Positions 27,252 to 36,340 of a DNA stretch of 64,000 bases are shown here, in pieces (the stretch's first letter is position 1; the number at the start of each line of letters is the position of its first letter). This DNA comes from JACTOJ01 sp032335695 (GTDB lineage Bacteria; Bacillota; Clostridia; Clostridiales; Clostridiaceae). The notes under the pieces were generated by a model that was given only the letters and a program-made list of their open reading frames with translations, was not told the origin of the DNA and did not search any database. The stretch lies in contig NZ_JACTOJ010000001.1 of assembly GCF_032335695.1 (NCBI RefSeq), forward strand, positions 303,723 through 367,722, read 5' to 3'. The position numbers and the translations under genes are program-made.

Positions 27252-28166
27252 TCACATTTTTCTTAGATCAAAGCTCTCAATTGGTTCAGGACCTCTTAAT
27301 ATTTTTCTTTTTATATTAAGTTTTCCGTATAGATCCGTCCTGATTTTCCATTCAATTAGGGCAATCTTTCCATCTGATATTTCTATGCCTTGTATTCCGC
27401 TAGCTCGGACACAGGAACCGTCGTTGAAGTAAGGCAATTCATTAGATTTTGGAAAATGTGGTCTATGAGTATGACCGCATATTACCATAATTTTGTTTCT
27501 TTCAATCCAATCACTATAAATACGTTCAATTTTATGAATTTTATCTGAGCTTTTTACTGGACTTGCAGGATTTATAAAACCTATTGAATGAAGAAATCTC
27601 CAAAAATACCGTACTGTAAGCATATTAAAGTGCCACAGCCTGTCATTCATTCTATCTCCTTGATGACCGTGAATAGCTAGTATTTCCTGTTTAGTATTTT
27701 TATGTTTAAATACTACTGCTTCATATGGAGTAATGCCTGGAAACAGCTCTACTTCCTCCTCGTTATAATCATCATAGAATTTATAATAATTTCTTTTAAC
27801 GAAATCCCGATATTTTAAATGTATATTGTGATTGCCATATAACATAGTCAATCTATTATCATCAAAAAACTTTTTTAATAGAGAATATACTTCGTCATGT
27901 GCCAGTCTTATATGTTTAAAATTAGAATGTTCCCAAAGCTCATCTCCATCACCAAGCTCCACATAAGTGTATCCTTTGTTATAATAGAATTCTAATGCGA
28001 ACAAAAAAATATTTTCATTTTTAGCAAATTCGTCAGAGAGGGTATTAACTCCTCTATGGCAGTCGCTAAAAAATACATATTTAGAATTATCATCAAAATC
28101 TTCGATTTTGGCATTTATATAGGCTTCAGTTAATCTTTTTTCTGCTAATCTTTTTTCCAATATCAT
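27252..28166 (-). CDS. Calcineurin-like metallophosphoesterase
   Basis: 304 residues with all five dimetal motifs in order: FFSDCHRG (Asp-x-His), ELGDGDEL, YGNHN, IHGHQGDR and ICGHTHRP. The WHFNMLTVRYFWRFLHS insertion is shared with a clostridial LpxH-like group. Substrates in this group are unknown; Clostridium lacks lipid A, so a lipid-A role is unlikely. A decayed relative lies at 14180-14728 on the same strand. It ends in a converging arrangement with yoeB. Confidence 0.88.
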   Translation of the reverse strand: MILEKRLAEKRLTEAYINAKIEDFDDNSKYVFFSDCHRGVNTLSDEFAKNENIFLFALEFYYNKGYTYVELGDGDELWEHSNFKHIRLAHDEVYSLLKKFFDDNRLTMLYGNHNIHLKYRDFVKRNYYKFYDDYNEEEVELFPGITPYEAVVFKHKNTKQEILAIHGHQGDRMNDRLWHFNMLTVRYFWRFLHSIGFINPASPVKSSDKIHKIERIYSDWIERNKIMVICGHTHRPHFPKSNELPYFNDGSCVRASGIQGIEISDGKIALIEWKIRTDLYGKLNIKRKILRGPEPIESFDLRKM

Positions 28167-28287
28167 TGTATAACACCTCTTTAATGGATTAACATAAAAA
28201 TAATTTCATATAGATAATCTACCCTTTAAATTATAATATATTTAAAATAATATTTATACATAGTAGGATTTATTCATAGCATAAATT

Positions 28288-28332
28288 AAAAAACTGCAGC
28301 TTAGCCGATTCTTAGCTGAGCTGCAGTTTTTT
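28288..28332 (-). terminator. Terminator of the ABC exporter pair
   Basis: Perfect arms AAAAAACTGCAGC (28288-28300) and GCTGCAGTTTTTT (28320-28332) with additional inner pairing. It overlaps the stop codon of the ABC gene on the minus strand and could also act on the other strand. Confidence 0.8.
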
Positions 28333-30184
28333 ATATATAATATTTTGCTTGAGCTTCCCAAAGTGAATAATACACACCTTCTTTATCATTAACTAGCTTT
28401 TCATGATTCCCAATTTGAACTATCTGCCCCTTATCAAACACTAATATGTTATTGCACATTCTGCAGCTGGACATTCGGTGTGATATGAATATGGAGGTTT
28501 TCTCTTGAACTAATTCGTTAAATTTTTCATAGATTTCAAATTCAGATATAGGATCTAAAGCACTGGTGGGCTCATCCAGTATCACCACAGGAGCATCTTT
28601 ATAGAGAGCTCTTGCAATGGCAAGCTTTTGGGCTTCTCCGCCGGATATTTCTATACCTTTTTCCTGATTGTTAAAGATACTGGTAGTAATACCTTCTGGA
28701 AGTTTCTCTATTCGGCTTTTAATGCCAGCCTGCTCTAAGCATTTCCAAATGGCAGCCTCATCGTATTCCTCACTGGTGGCCACATTTTCAGCCACGGAGA
28801 AGGAAAAAAGCTTAAAGTCCTGAAATACTACGGAAAATATCTTCAAGTACTCATTGTAGTCATATTTTTTAATATTGATGCCGTTTAATAGAATTTCACC
28901 CTCAGTAGGGTCATAGAGTCTGCATAGAAGCTTTATGAAGGTGGTTTTGCCTGCACCATTCCTGCCTACAATTGCCATTTTGTTGCCAACCTTCAGCTTC
29001 ATGGATATATTTTTTAATATCATTTCTTCACTGTTAGGGTAATGAAAGGACACATTTTTAAATTCTAGTTCATATTCATTATCCAGACGTTTTTCTACAG
29101 GAAGAGTGCCCTCGTATTTTTCATTTTTTATATCTAGGAAGGTGGTATAATTCTTTATATATGTGCACATTACTCCTAGGTTGATGTATTTTGAAAACAG
29201 CTCTGTAATTGATGCGTTCAAAAGCTTGAGCACACCAACATATAAGGTGAGTTTACCAATAGTGATTATTCCAAGAGCTGCTTTAATTCCTACAAATAGG
29301 TAAGCTGCATATTCCCATACTTTATTAAGCACTATAATGTAATATTCGAATTTTATACTGCTTTTAAATAATTTTGTATAGGATTTTTTTAACTCACCAA
29401 AAATATTTAGCATCTTTTTATCTAAGAATTTATCCATCTGAAAAATTCGTATATCCTTACCAATAGAGTAGTTGTACATAAAATCAAAGAAATATCCAAA
29501 TTTACGATTGCTATCTACGTTATTTATATAAAAGTTGTATTTCATTTTTGAATACTGCTTGCTAATTATGGTAGAAAAAAGTATAGCAATTATAAGAAAT
29601 ATAAACAGAACAACACTGCTTATAGGTGAATTCATAAATCTAAACAAATTTCCATTTTTATTGCTGGAAATGGATGTGAATAAGCCTATAGAAAGCAGCA
29701 AAGCATAAATAATTGAAAATATCTGCTGAAGAAGCTCCACCACATTAGAGCATAAATTAGTAAGTCCTCCGCTGGAATTGCTTCCATCAGCTGCTTTCTG
29801 TAAAAGCTCTAGGGTTTCCTTTTTTTCTAATATTTCATAATCTATAGATAAGGATTTTTCACCAAGCTTTGCTTTATTAATTTTCTCAATATATTGTTCG
29901 TTAACTAAGCGTTTCTTATCCAGTGCAAAGTGTATAAGCCCAAGAATCAGATTGCTAATAACCATTATCATTACATAGGAAATAAGAGCGTTTTTACTTT
30001 TTTTAGTTACAATTCCATCAATTATTTTGCTTCCATATAATATATTTATAAATGGAAGTATTGCTGCTATAAGAGTTTGAAGGGTGATAAGCGGAATATA
30101 GGAAGGCAGCATATTGTGCACCAGCTTCATTATTTTTATAGTATCCTTGATTATGCTGTTTTTACTTTTACTAATTTCAGACAT
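28331..30184 (-). CDS. ABC exporter half, fused permease and ATPase (second of pair)
   Basis: 617 residues: membrane domain with about six helices in the first 330 residues, then an ATPase domain with Walker A GRNGAGKTT, signature ISGGEAQKLAIARAL, Walker B VILDEPTSALDP and ISHRMS H-loop. It starts 12 bases after the neighbouring ABC gene and has a matching layout, so the two likely form a heterodimer. No C39 domain. The linked two-component system suggests regulated export of a peptide or drug. Substrate unknown. Confidence 0.9.
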   Translation of the reverse strand: MSEISKSKNSIIKDTIKIMKLVHNMLPSYIPLITLQTLIAAILPFINILYGSKIIDGIVTKKSKNALISYVMIMVISNLILGLIHFALDKKRLVNEQYIEKINKAKLGEKSLSIDYEILEKKETLELLQKAADGSNSSGGLTNLCSNVVELLQQIFSIIYALLLSIGLFTSISSNKNGNLFRFMNSPISSVVLFIFLIIAILFSTIISKQYSKMKYNFYINNVDSNRKFGYFFDFMYNYSIGKDIRIFQMDKFLDKKMLNIFGELKKSYTKLFKSSIKFEYYIIVLNKVWEYAAYLFVGIKAALGIITIGKLTLYVGVLKLLNASITELFSKYINLGVMCTYIKNYTTFLDIKNEKYEGTLPVEKRLDNEYELEFKNVSFHYPNSEEMILKNISMKLKVGNKMAIVGRNGAGKTTFIKLLCRLYDPTEGEILLNGINIKKYDYNEYLKIFSVVFQDFKLFSFSVAENVATSEEYDEAAIWKCLEQAGIKSRIEKLPEGITTSIFNNQEKGIEISGGEAQKLAIARALYKDAPVVILDEPTSALDPISEFEIYEKFNELVQEKTSIFISHRMSSCRMCNNILVFDKGQIVQIGNHEKLVNDKEGVYYSLWEAQAKYYI

Positions 30185-30196
30185 TCTTAAACCTCC

Positions 30197-32059
30197 TTAT
30201 ACTGCATAGTAATTGCCATCTTCTATATTAGCATCTTTATAATAATGGCTTTGCACCTCATAAACTTCTGTATATTTTCCTGACATTTTAATAAGCTCGT
30301 CATGAGTTCCGATTTCTAATATGCGCCCATTTTCTAGGAATACAATTTTATCGCAAAATCTAGTGCTGGCTAATCTATGGGATATAAATATAGAAGTTTT
30401 ATTAGAGGTAAGGCTATTATATTCTTCATACATTCGACTCTCTGCTATAGGATCAAGAGCTGCAGTAGGTTCGTCCAATATCATTATAGGAGCATCCTTA
30501 TAAATAGCTCTGGCAAGCATAAGCTTTTGAGTTTCTCCTCCAGAAAGCTGAAGGCCATTTTTACTGAATACTTGGGTTATATAGCTCATTTCCTTATCTT
30601 TAAGACTTTCTACTTTTTCATATAATCCAGCAGCTTTTAAAGCTTCTCTAACTTTAGGCATATAAGTTTCCTCTATAGTTTTACCAGAAATATTTTCAGC
30701 AATAGTGAAGGATAGGGGATTAATATCCTGAAATACGGCTACTATAAGCTTATAATATTCATCAACATTATATTCACTGATAGGGTGTCCACCTACAAAG
30801 ATTTCTCCTGAGGTAGGGTGATAAAAACCGCAAAGAAGCTTCACTATAGTGCTCTTGCCTGCACCATTATGACCCACCAGTGCAAGCCTTTCACCAGCTT
30901 TAATGGTGAGGTTAATATGGGATAATGTATCTTTATCTGCGCCTTCATACCTAAATGATACATCCTTAAATTCTATAGTTAAAGGATATTGCTCCTTTGA
31001 AGGTATATTAATGCCGCCTTTTCTCTTGAACTTATCAGGAAATTCAAGCATATATCTAAAATCATTAACCTGCACACTGGCTTTTTTTATTTCACTATAA
31101 GCATTTACAAAGCCAAATAGCCAATTTGAAAATCCATAGATAAGCCCTATATATAAAGTGAATTCAGAAATAGAAATTTTATTGTGTAGTATCTGGGTAA
31201 TAAGAATTATATAGGCTGCAGAGTCTCTTAATGCTGAAAATATTGTATCTGATGCTACAGGCAGATACCGTCGCATTTCTATGCTGGCTCTCAATTTTAC
31301 TAATTTTTCTATGGTGTTTTGAAAAATCTTCCTAAACCATTTTTCCATGTAATATATTCTCACATCCTTGCCGTTTTCCAAGGACACTGATTTATCATAT
31401 AAATAATTAATGGTTCTATTTAGGAAAGTTTCTTCTTCTCTTCTTTTGATCATATAATTTCTGGCATATTCATTTAACTTTAGGTTAAATATACTCATAA
31501 ATATGAGAATTACGAGTATTCTTAGGTCTAATACCATTATTGCAGTGCCATAACTCAGCATTCCTAAAAGATTTATAATTGCAGTAGGAGTTCTTTTATA
31601 CATAAGCTCTATGCCTACCCAATTAGTGTTGATCGCCTCACTGGCTTTTTCCATAAGTCGCTGCTGCTTCAACGGTTCAATATTGTTATAGTCGGTATTA
31701 ATACTCTTCCAAATCAATTTTTTTGTAAAATTATAACATCGTGTAAATACATGCTGATAATCCATTAAAGTGGAAGAATATTTCTGAACACCATTAATAA
31801 TTGTATATAGAATTAAAACTGCACCTATTTCCAAAGCAAAATATCCTGCACCATTATTTCCTGTGATTAAGCTTAACGCCAAGGCTGGTATAACAGTTCC
31901 AATAAAAGGTACTAAAAACTCTGAAATAATATTTATAGGAAGAAGCCATATTGTCTTAGGAGAATCTTGTATTTCTTCCTTGAAGATGAATATAATGTTA
32001 TTAAAAATACTATATTTTGCAGTGTTGTCATTTTCATTATTTTTTTCTGACATTGCCAT
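30197..32059 (-). CDS. ABC exporter half, fused permease and ATPase (first of pair)
   Basis: 620 residues with the same layout: helices in the first 340 residues, Walker A GHNGAGKST, signature LSGGETQKLMLARAI, Walker B MILDEPTAALDP and ISHRLAS. Catalytic residues in both halves look intact, unlike exporters with one degenerate site. A terminator separates it from the kinase gene upstream (32116-32159), so it may have its own promoter in that gap under LytTR control. Confidence 0.9.
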   Translation of the reverse strand: MAMSEKNNENDNTAKYSIFNNIIFIFKEEIQDSPKTIWLLPINIISEFLVPFIGTVIPALALSLITGNNGAGYFALEIGAVLILYTIINGVQKYSSTLMDYQHVFTRCYNFTKKLIWKSINTDYNNIEPLKQQRLMEKASEAINTNWVGIELMYKRTPTAIINLLGMLSYGTAIMVLDLRILVILIFMSIFNLKLNEYARNYMIKRREEETFLNRTINYLYDKSVSLENGKDVRIYYMEKWFRKIFQNTIEKLVKLRASIEMRRYLPVASDTIFSALRDSAAYIILITQILHNKISISEFTLYIGLIYGFSNWLFGFVNAYSEIKKASVQVNDFRYMLEFPDKFKRKGGINIPSKEQYPLTIEFKDVSFRYEGADKDTLSHINLTIKAGERLALVGHNGAGKSTIVKLLCGFYHPTSGEIFVGGHPISEYNVDEYYKLIVAVFQDINPLSFTIAENISGKTIEETYMPKVREALKAAGLYEKVESLKDKEMSYITQVFSKNGLQLSGGETQKLMLARAIYKDAPIMILDEPTAALDPIAESRMYEEYNSLTSNKTSIFISHRLASTRFCDKIVFLENGRILEIGTHDELIKMSGKYTEVYEVQSHYYKDANIEDGNYYAV

Positions 32060-32115
32060 AATGCCTACCTTTCGTATATAATCTGTCTAAGCACATATTA
32101 TCACAGTATAAAATC

Positions 32116-32159
32116 ATAAAAAAAATTCGTGCACCAGCGGTAAAAAATCGTACACGAAT
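32116..32159 (-). terminator. Terminator of the AgrC-like kinase gene
   Basis: On the minus strand ATTCGTGTAC (32159-32150) pairs with GTGCACGAAT (32134-32125), one G-U pair, and runs into eight T residues. Confidence 0.75.
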
Positions 32160-32175
32160 AGAAAATATGATTAGT

Positions 32176-33057
32176 CTATATTTGAGCTAAGGGAAGCATA
32201 ATTTCTGTAGCAAATACACCAGGTTCATTCTTGCGATTGATAAAGCCTTCATGCTTTTCAACTATATTGTCTATTCGTTTAAGTCCATGCCCATGATTAC
32301 CACGTTTACTGCTTATATATTCCTTATTAAGTTTTCTTATAAGCTCGTTTGTAGAGTTTGTAACAGATATGTATAGCTGCTGCTTTCGTACACAAATATA
32401 TATTCTAAGGAATTTTTTTTCGCCTGATTTTATATTCTCACAGGCTTCCATAGCATTGTCTATTAAATTGCCTATAATAACGCAGAGATCTATATCAGAA
32501 ATACTTAATTTTTCAGGAACTGCAGCCTTGCAGTTAATATTGATGCATAGCTTTTCTGCCACAGATAATTTACTGTTTAATATGGCATCAAGACTTACAT
32601 TTCCAGACTTATATTTAACATCAATGGAATCTAGGTCGCTCTCTAACTGATTAAGATATTCCTTTACTTCAGCTATCTGATTCATGGCTATATGGGCCTT
32701 TATTTTTTGCATATGGTTGTGATAATCGTGCCTCCAGCCTCTCATGGTAAGATAAATACTATTTACCTCTTCCATCTGATTAGCAAGTACCTTATCCTGA
32801 TACACACCAAACTTGTCCTCATAATTTTTTCGTATAAATATACTATTTTGCAAAGATAACAGCAGCACTAAGGTAGAAGTAACATCTATAATAAGTTGAA
32901 GCTCCCAAGATGAAATTATATTTCCATATATCATTGTTATCATGATGGCATAAAAAAGTCCGTAATAAACAAAGGATATTTTTTTGCTCATTATTTGAAG
33001 GAGAGTGAATAGTATAATTAGAAAGGCAGGGTAGAATATAATCACTATTTTCAACAT
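32176..33057 (-). CDS. GHKL sensor histidine kinase (AgrC/NatK-like)
   Basis: 293 residues. Three or four hydrophobic helices fill the first 85 residues. The phospho-acceptor motif is RGWRHDYHNHMQ (about 122-133), followed by the GHKL ATPase with N-box LIDNAMEACENI and G-box RGNHGHGLKRID. This is the AgrC-like family that pairs with LytTR regulators. It starts 11 bases after the regulator, in one operon. The membrane part is shorter than in AgrC and no AgrB/AgrD genes are present, so the signal is unlikely to be a locally encoded autoinducing peptide. Confidence 0.9.
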   Translation of the reverse strand: MLKIVIIFYPAFLIILFTLLQIMSKKISFVYYGLFYAIMITMIYGNIISSWELQLIIDVTSTLVLLLSLQNSIFIRKNYEDKFGVYQDKVLANQMEEVNSIYLTMRGWRHDYHNHMQKIKAHIAMNQIAEVKEYLNQLESDLDSIDVKYKSGNVSLDAILNSKLSVAEKLCININCKAAVPEKLSISDIDLCVIIGNLIDNAMEACENIKSGEKKFLRIYICVRKQQLYISVTNSTNELIRKLNKEYISSKRGNHGHGLKRIDNIVEKHEGFINRKNEPGVFATEIMLPLAQI

Positions 33058-33067
33058 GCCTCATCTC

Positions 33068-33772
33068 CTACATATAATAAGCTATGAAGGCTTGATTAAC
33101 TTCCTTATAGCTTCTCTTGCTGATAGGTACTATTATATTTTTGCAGAGAATGCATTCCTCTTTTGTAATTCTATCTATATGCATCACATTAACTAAGGCA
33201 GAACGATTTGCTAGTACAAAGCCTTTATCCTTAAGTTTTTCTACCATTTTAAGAAGGCTTTCCTTCCAGGTGTATTCCTTATCCACCGTAAGCATATTAA
33301 TATAATGTCCCTGAACTTCAATTTTTATAATATCCTTATAGGATAATTTCATATTTTCACCTAAATAGGAAAATACAAAATAATTATCAGGATTGTTTGT
33401 TATTTCTTCCATGATAGCATCTAGCAGCTGAAAGAATTCATTTTCTTTCAGTGGCTTTAATATATATCTTGCTGCACCTACCTCATAGCCATCAAATACA
33501 TAGTCTTTTACGCCTGTTAGAAATATAATTTTTACATTTTTGTCCGTGAATCTAATTTTTTTAGCCAGTTCAATACCGTTTATGTCCTTCATCTGTATGT
33601 CAAGTATAATTAAATCAAAGGGATTTCCATCCTCATATTTAAACAGAAATTCCTCAGCACTGTAAATACCTTCAATGCAGCAGGTGTCTGCTTTTTCCTT
33701 GCTCCAAACTTTTACAAGATTTTCAATATATTTAATTTGAACAGCTTCATCGTCACAGATTGCGATTTTCAT
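33068..33772 (-). CDS. LytTR-family response regulator
   Basis: 234 residues: receiver domain (acidic ICDDEAVQ, phospho-acceptor in LIILDIQMKD about residue 57, Lys in ILKPLKE) and a C-terminal LytTR DNA-binding domain (SYKDIIKIEVQGHYINMLTV...ANRSALVNVMHIDRI). LytTR proteins bind direct repeats ahead of target genes; the likely targets are the ABC exporter pair. The region upstream holds its promoter and then the repeat/RNA region. Confidence 0.92.
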   Translation of the reverse strand: MKIAICDDEAVQIKYIENLVKVWSKEKADTCCIEGIYSAEEFLFKYEDGNPFDLIILDIQMKDINGIELAKKIRFTDKNVKIIFLTGVKDYVFDGYEVGAARYILKPLKENEFFQLLDAIMEEITNNPDNYFVFSYLGENMKLSYKDIIKIEVQGHYINMLTVDKEYTWKESLLKMVEKLKDKGFVLANRSALVNVMHIDRITKEECILCKNIIVPISKRSYKEVNQAFIAYYM

Positions 33773-33897
33773 TTTATTAAACCTTCCTTTAGCAGGATAT
33801 TTTATATAGCATACGTATAAAACATAGCATAATTATATCAAAATAATACAAGGTATGCCATAGAGTGCTGAAAAGCAGCTGCTCTATTAATATTTTT

Positions 33898-33957
33898 GGT
33901 TCTGTTTTAACTCAGTGTTGATTTTTACACTGAGTTAAAACTTCCTTCAGTTCGGTA
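33898..33957 (+). repeat. 60-base palindromic repeat, copy 1
   Basis: Perfect 15-bp arms GTTTTAACTCAGTGT (33904-33918) and ACACTGAGTTAAAAC (33927-33941) around a TGATTTTT loop, followed by CTTCCTTCAGTTCGG. A near-identical copy lies at 63832-63893 with paired compensating changes in the arms, and a reduced inverted copy at 61561-61597. The 125 bases between this repeat and the LytTR gene hold only a weak hairpin (TAGAG...CTCTA) besides the regulator's promoter region. Confidence 0.8.
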
Positions 33958-34193
33958 GGCTATGTTTTAAAATGTTGATATTATCGTTTAAGTTCTAGAA
34001 ACTCTTAGGGATTGCGACTTATAATTGGCGTAATTTTGCCCAGGACGGGCAAAGCAATTTTAGCGCCATGGATGGCGCAATAAAATTGGTAGCTAATTAT
34101 AACAAAGCGGCCCTTAGAGTTACTTACATGGGTTCTGAAAGAAACCATGCTAGACGAAAAACGTCTTTATCAACATCTTTTTAATACATAGCC
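33958..34193 (+). ncRNA. Candidate large structured RNA, family unassigned
   Basis: The segment folds almost completely. Closing stem 33958-33965/34186-34193 (GGCTATGT/ACATAGCC); next 33972-33979/34169-34176 (ATGTTGAT/ATCAACAT); a branch 34000-34010/34111-34121 (10 of 11 pairs) enclosing 34019-34026/34095-34102, 34035-34041/34047-34053 (TTTGCCC/GGGCAAA) and 34055-34062/34081-34088 with a GCGCC/GGCGC cap; then hairpins 34127-34135/34141-34149 and 34152-34156/34162-34166. No open frame of note. The strand is inferred, since DNA stems fold on either strand. It could be a conserved RNA or a folded mobile repeat. Confidence 0.6.
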
Positions 34194-34338
34194 TTATTTT
34201 TTATAAGTAGTTAATGTAAGGTTATTGAATATGATATAATAAGAATGTATTTGAAAAAATAGGTTTATAAAGAAGGTTATTACATTTACAATAAACTTGC
34301 TATACAGAATTGATATAAATAGGATAAGGAGAAATATC

Positions 34339-34968
34339 ATGAAAAAGTATAAAACATTGCCACTACTTGTAATGGTAACTTTATTTATTGCAGGCTGTAC
34401 AAGTGGTAAAACTGGCGATAAAAATGTCAGTAATAAGACCACCACTTATGCTGAAGGCACAGGTTATTTTAATAAAAATAATGAGGATGTAACTAAGACA
34501 TTGCAGCTATCCTTCAAGGAAGTAACGGATTTAAAGAAAACTGATATAGAAGAAGCCAGAGATTTTCAGACATCTTTAAAAAATGGCAGCGTAATAATGT
34601 TTTCAAAGAAGGATGGTAAAGAGCTTGAAGTATATAATATATCGATGATGGATAAATTTATTGATTCCTTTAATAGTGGTAAAGAAGGATATGTAAGAAT
34701 AATTAAAGGAAGTCTGCAGGATGACGGAAAGTTTTTAGTAAATAAGCTGGAAGAGTATGAAACAGATGGAAAGATTATTAAAGATACTGGATATGATACT
34801 TATTCAGATAAAAATAAATTTATACCGGGACAGTCTATGTATTTCCCTAAAATAGCAAAGACTTCTTCAGATAATGGGGTTAGATATGCAATTTTGGAAA
34901 GTAAAGATACTCCAGTGGATATGGGAACAACTGTAATTAGCTTTGATAAGAGTAGTGTGAAAAACTAA
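34339..34968 (+). CDS. Lipoprotein of unknown function
   Basis: 209 residues from the ATG at 34339 with AAGGAG upstream; the in-frame earlier start at 34297 would put charged residues before the signal peptide. The signal peptide ends in lipobox IAGC (Cys 19). The mature part is acidic/lysine-rich with no recognised domain and a predicted mixed alpha/beta fold. It stands alone, after the structured-RNA region, so its leader may include part of that region. Confidence 0.7.
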   Translation: MKKYKTLPLLVMVTLFIAGCTSGKTGDKNVSNKTTTYAEGTGYFNKNNEDVTKTLQLSFKEVTDLKKTDIEEARDFQTSLKNGSVIMFSKKDGKELEVYNISMMDKFIDSFNSGKEGYVRIIKGSLQDDGKFLVNKLEEYETDGKIIKDTGYDTYSDKNKFIPGQSMYFPKIAKTSSDNGVRYAILESKDTPVDMGTTVISFDKSSVKN

Positions 34969-34983
34969 TAGTAAGAATAGATA

Positions 34984-35119
34984 AAAGGTTCTTATAGGTA
35001 GTATTAGCAAAGGAGTTGCTCTTTCAAAATATGAAGGGGTATATTATAAAGACAAGATAGTTCTGAAATTAGGAGAAGAAGGGTTAGAATTTGCACGTTT
35101 TAACGATGAGGTTCATTGA
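34984..35119 (+). pseudogene. Short C-terminal gene fragment
   Basis: An open stretch of about 45 codons without a start reads GVALSKYEGVYYKDKIVLKL followed by GEEGLEFARFNDEVH and TGA at 35117-35119. It looks like the end of a real protein rather than chance, but I do not recognise the family. Confidence 0.35.
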
Positions 35120-35149
35120 AAAATAATAAATTTTATGAGGTGAATTATT

Positions 35150-35659
35150 ATGGAATTATGGGATATTTACGATAAAAATAGAAACTTAACTGGCAGAACA
35201 ATGGAACGAGGTAGTGAATTCGGTAAAGAGGATTTTCACCTTGTAATCCATGTTTGTATTTTTAATTCAAAAAATCAAATGTTAATTCAGCAGAGGCAGC
35301 CATGGAAGACAGGATGGCCTAATATGTGGGATATCACTGTTGGAGGAAGTGCCATGTTCGGGGAGACAAGCATAGAGGCAGCTGAGAGAGAAACTTTTGA
35401 AGAAATAGGCTATAAAATTGATTTATCAAAAGAAAGACCATTTTTCACCGTAAATTTCGAAGTAGGCTTTGATGATTACTATCTTTTGGAGCGGGAAATA
35501 GATATTAAAGATTTAAAATTACAATATGAAGAAGTTCAGACGGTTAAATGGGCCAGTAAGGAGGAAATCATGCAATTAGTTAAAAGCGGTGAATTCATTG
35601 ATTATTGGTTTACCGAGCTTTTATTTGATATGAGAAAGCATAGAGGTGCACATAGGTAG
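35150..35659 (+). CDS. Nudix hydrolase
   Basis: 169 residues. The Nudix box is intact: GSAMFGETSIEAAERETFEEIGY (about 63-85, with the REXXEE core). The N-terminal MELWDIYDKNRNLTGR and HLVIHVCIFN resemble the isopentenyl-diphosphate isomerase-like/YfcD branch. Members hydrolyse nucleoside diphosphates linked to other groups; the substrate here is unknown. AGGTGAATT precedes the ATG. The HD-domain gene follows 18 bases later, so the two are likely co-transcribed. Confidence 0.9.
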   Translation: MELWDIYDKNRNLTGRTMERGSEFGKEDFHLVIHVCIFNSKNQMLIQQRQPWKTGWPNMWDITVGGSAMFGETSIEAAERETFEEIGYKIDLSKERPFFTVNFEVGFDDYYLLEREIDIKDLKLQYEEVQTVKWASKEEIMQLVKSGEFIDYWFTELLFDMRKHRGAHR

Positions 35660-35677
35660 GAGGATATATTTAAGGAT

Positions 35678-36304
35678 ATGAATGAATTGTATGAAGAACA
35701 TTTAAAGTATGTAAAAGAATATTTAATTGCACATGATGGGGAGGTGCCTCCTAATCCTTTTATGGAATTTAAATCTAAATATCAGCATACTCTACGCGTA
35801 TTTGGATGGGCTAAAAGACTTGCAGAAGGAAGAAAAGATGTAGATATAGAAGCCTTATATACTGCAGCAATTTTCCATGATATAGGATATTCCTCGGAAG
35901 GTAAAAAGTCTCATTCTGAACGTGGAGCAAAGGCTTTTTATGAATATGGTATAAAATCTGGAATGGATTTATCTTTTATTGAAAAGGTAAAAAACTTAAT
36001 ATATCTTCATTCTTCCAAGGAATTGCTAAAGGAAAAAGATACACCTATAGAGTTAATGCTACTTCTTGAAGCTGATTTACTGGATGAAGAAGGTGCCTTG
36101 AGGATGGTATGGTACACATTAGATAAAGGGATTAATGGAGCCAATAGCTATGAAGATGTTTATGAACACATAGTTATGGGAAATAATAAGCGGTTAGTTA
36201 ATTCTATGGTAACGGAAAAAGCTAAATACTATTGGAATGAGAAGCAAAAGCTTGTAGAGATATTTACTAGGGAGCTTAAGGATGATATTACAGTTGATAT
36301 ATAG
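35678..36304 (+). CDS. HD-domain phosphohydrolase-like protein
   Basis: 208 residues with an HD-type metal site: H in KYQHTLRVFGWAKRLA (about 36), AIFHDIGYSSEG (His-Asp about 66-67) and a distal Asp (LEADLLDEEG). This spacing matches small HD proteins related to YedJ/YfbR-like nucleotidases. Substrate unknown. The GNAT gene follows closely, so Nudix, HD and GNAT may form one transcription unit. Confidence 0.85.
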   Translation: MNELYEEHLKYVKEYLIAHDGEVPPNPFMEFKSKYQHTLRVFGWAKRLAEGRKDVDIEALYTAAIFHDIGYSSEGKKSHSERGAKAFYEYGIKSGMDLSFIEKVKNLIYLHSSKELLKEKDTPIELMLLLEADLLDEEGALRMVWYTLDKGINGANSYEDVYEHIVMGNNKRLVNSMVTEKAKYYWNEKQKLVEIFTRELKDDITVDI

Positions 36305-36340
36305 TAAAAAGTGTTTATACATAGTAAAGGAGTGAAGGCA

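Noticed and set aside
30321..30625. Open frames opposite the ABC genes
   Set aside because: They mirror conserved ABC coding sequence on the other strand and lack ribosome binding sites.
33958..34193. Folded region as tmRNA, 6S RNA or SRP RNA
   Set aside because: No CCA or tag frame of tmRNA, not a single long hairpin with central bubble as in 6S, and no SRP Alu or GNAR motifs.
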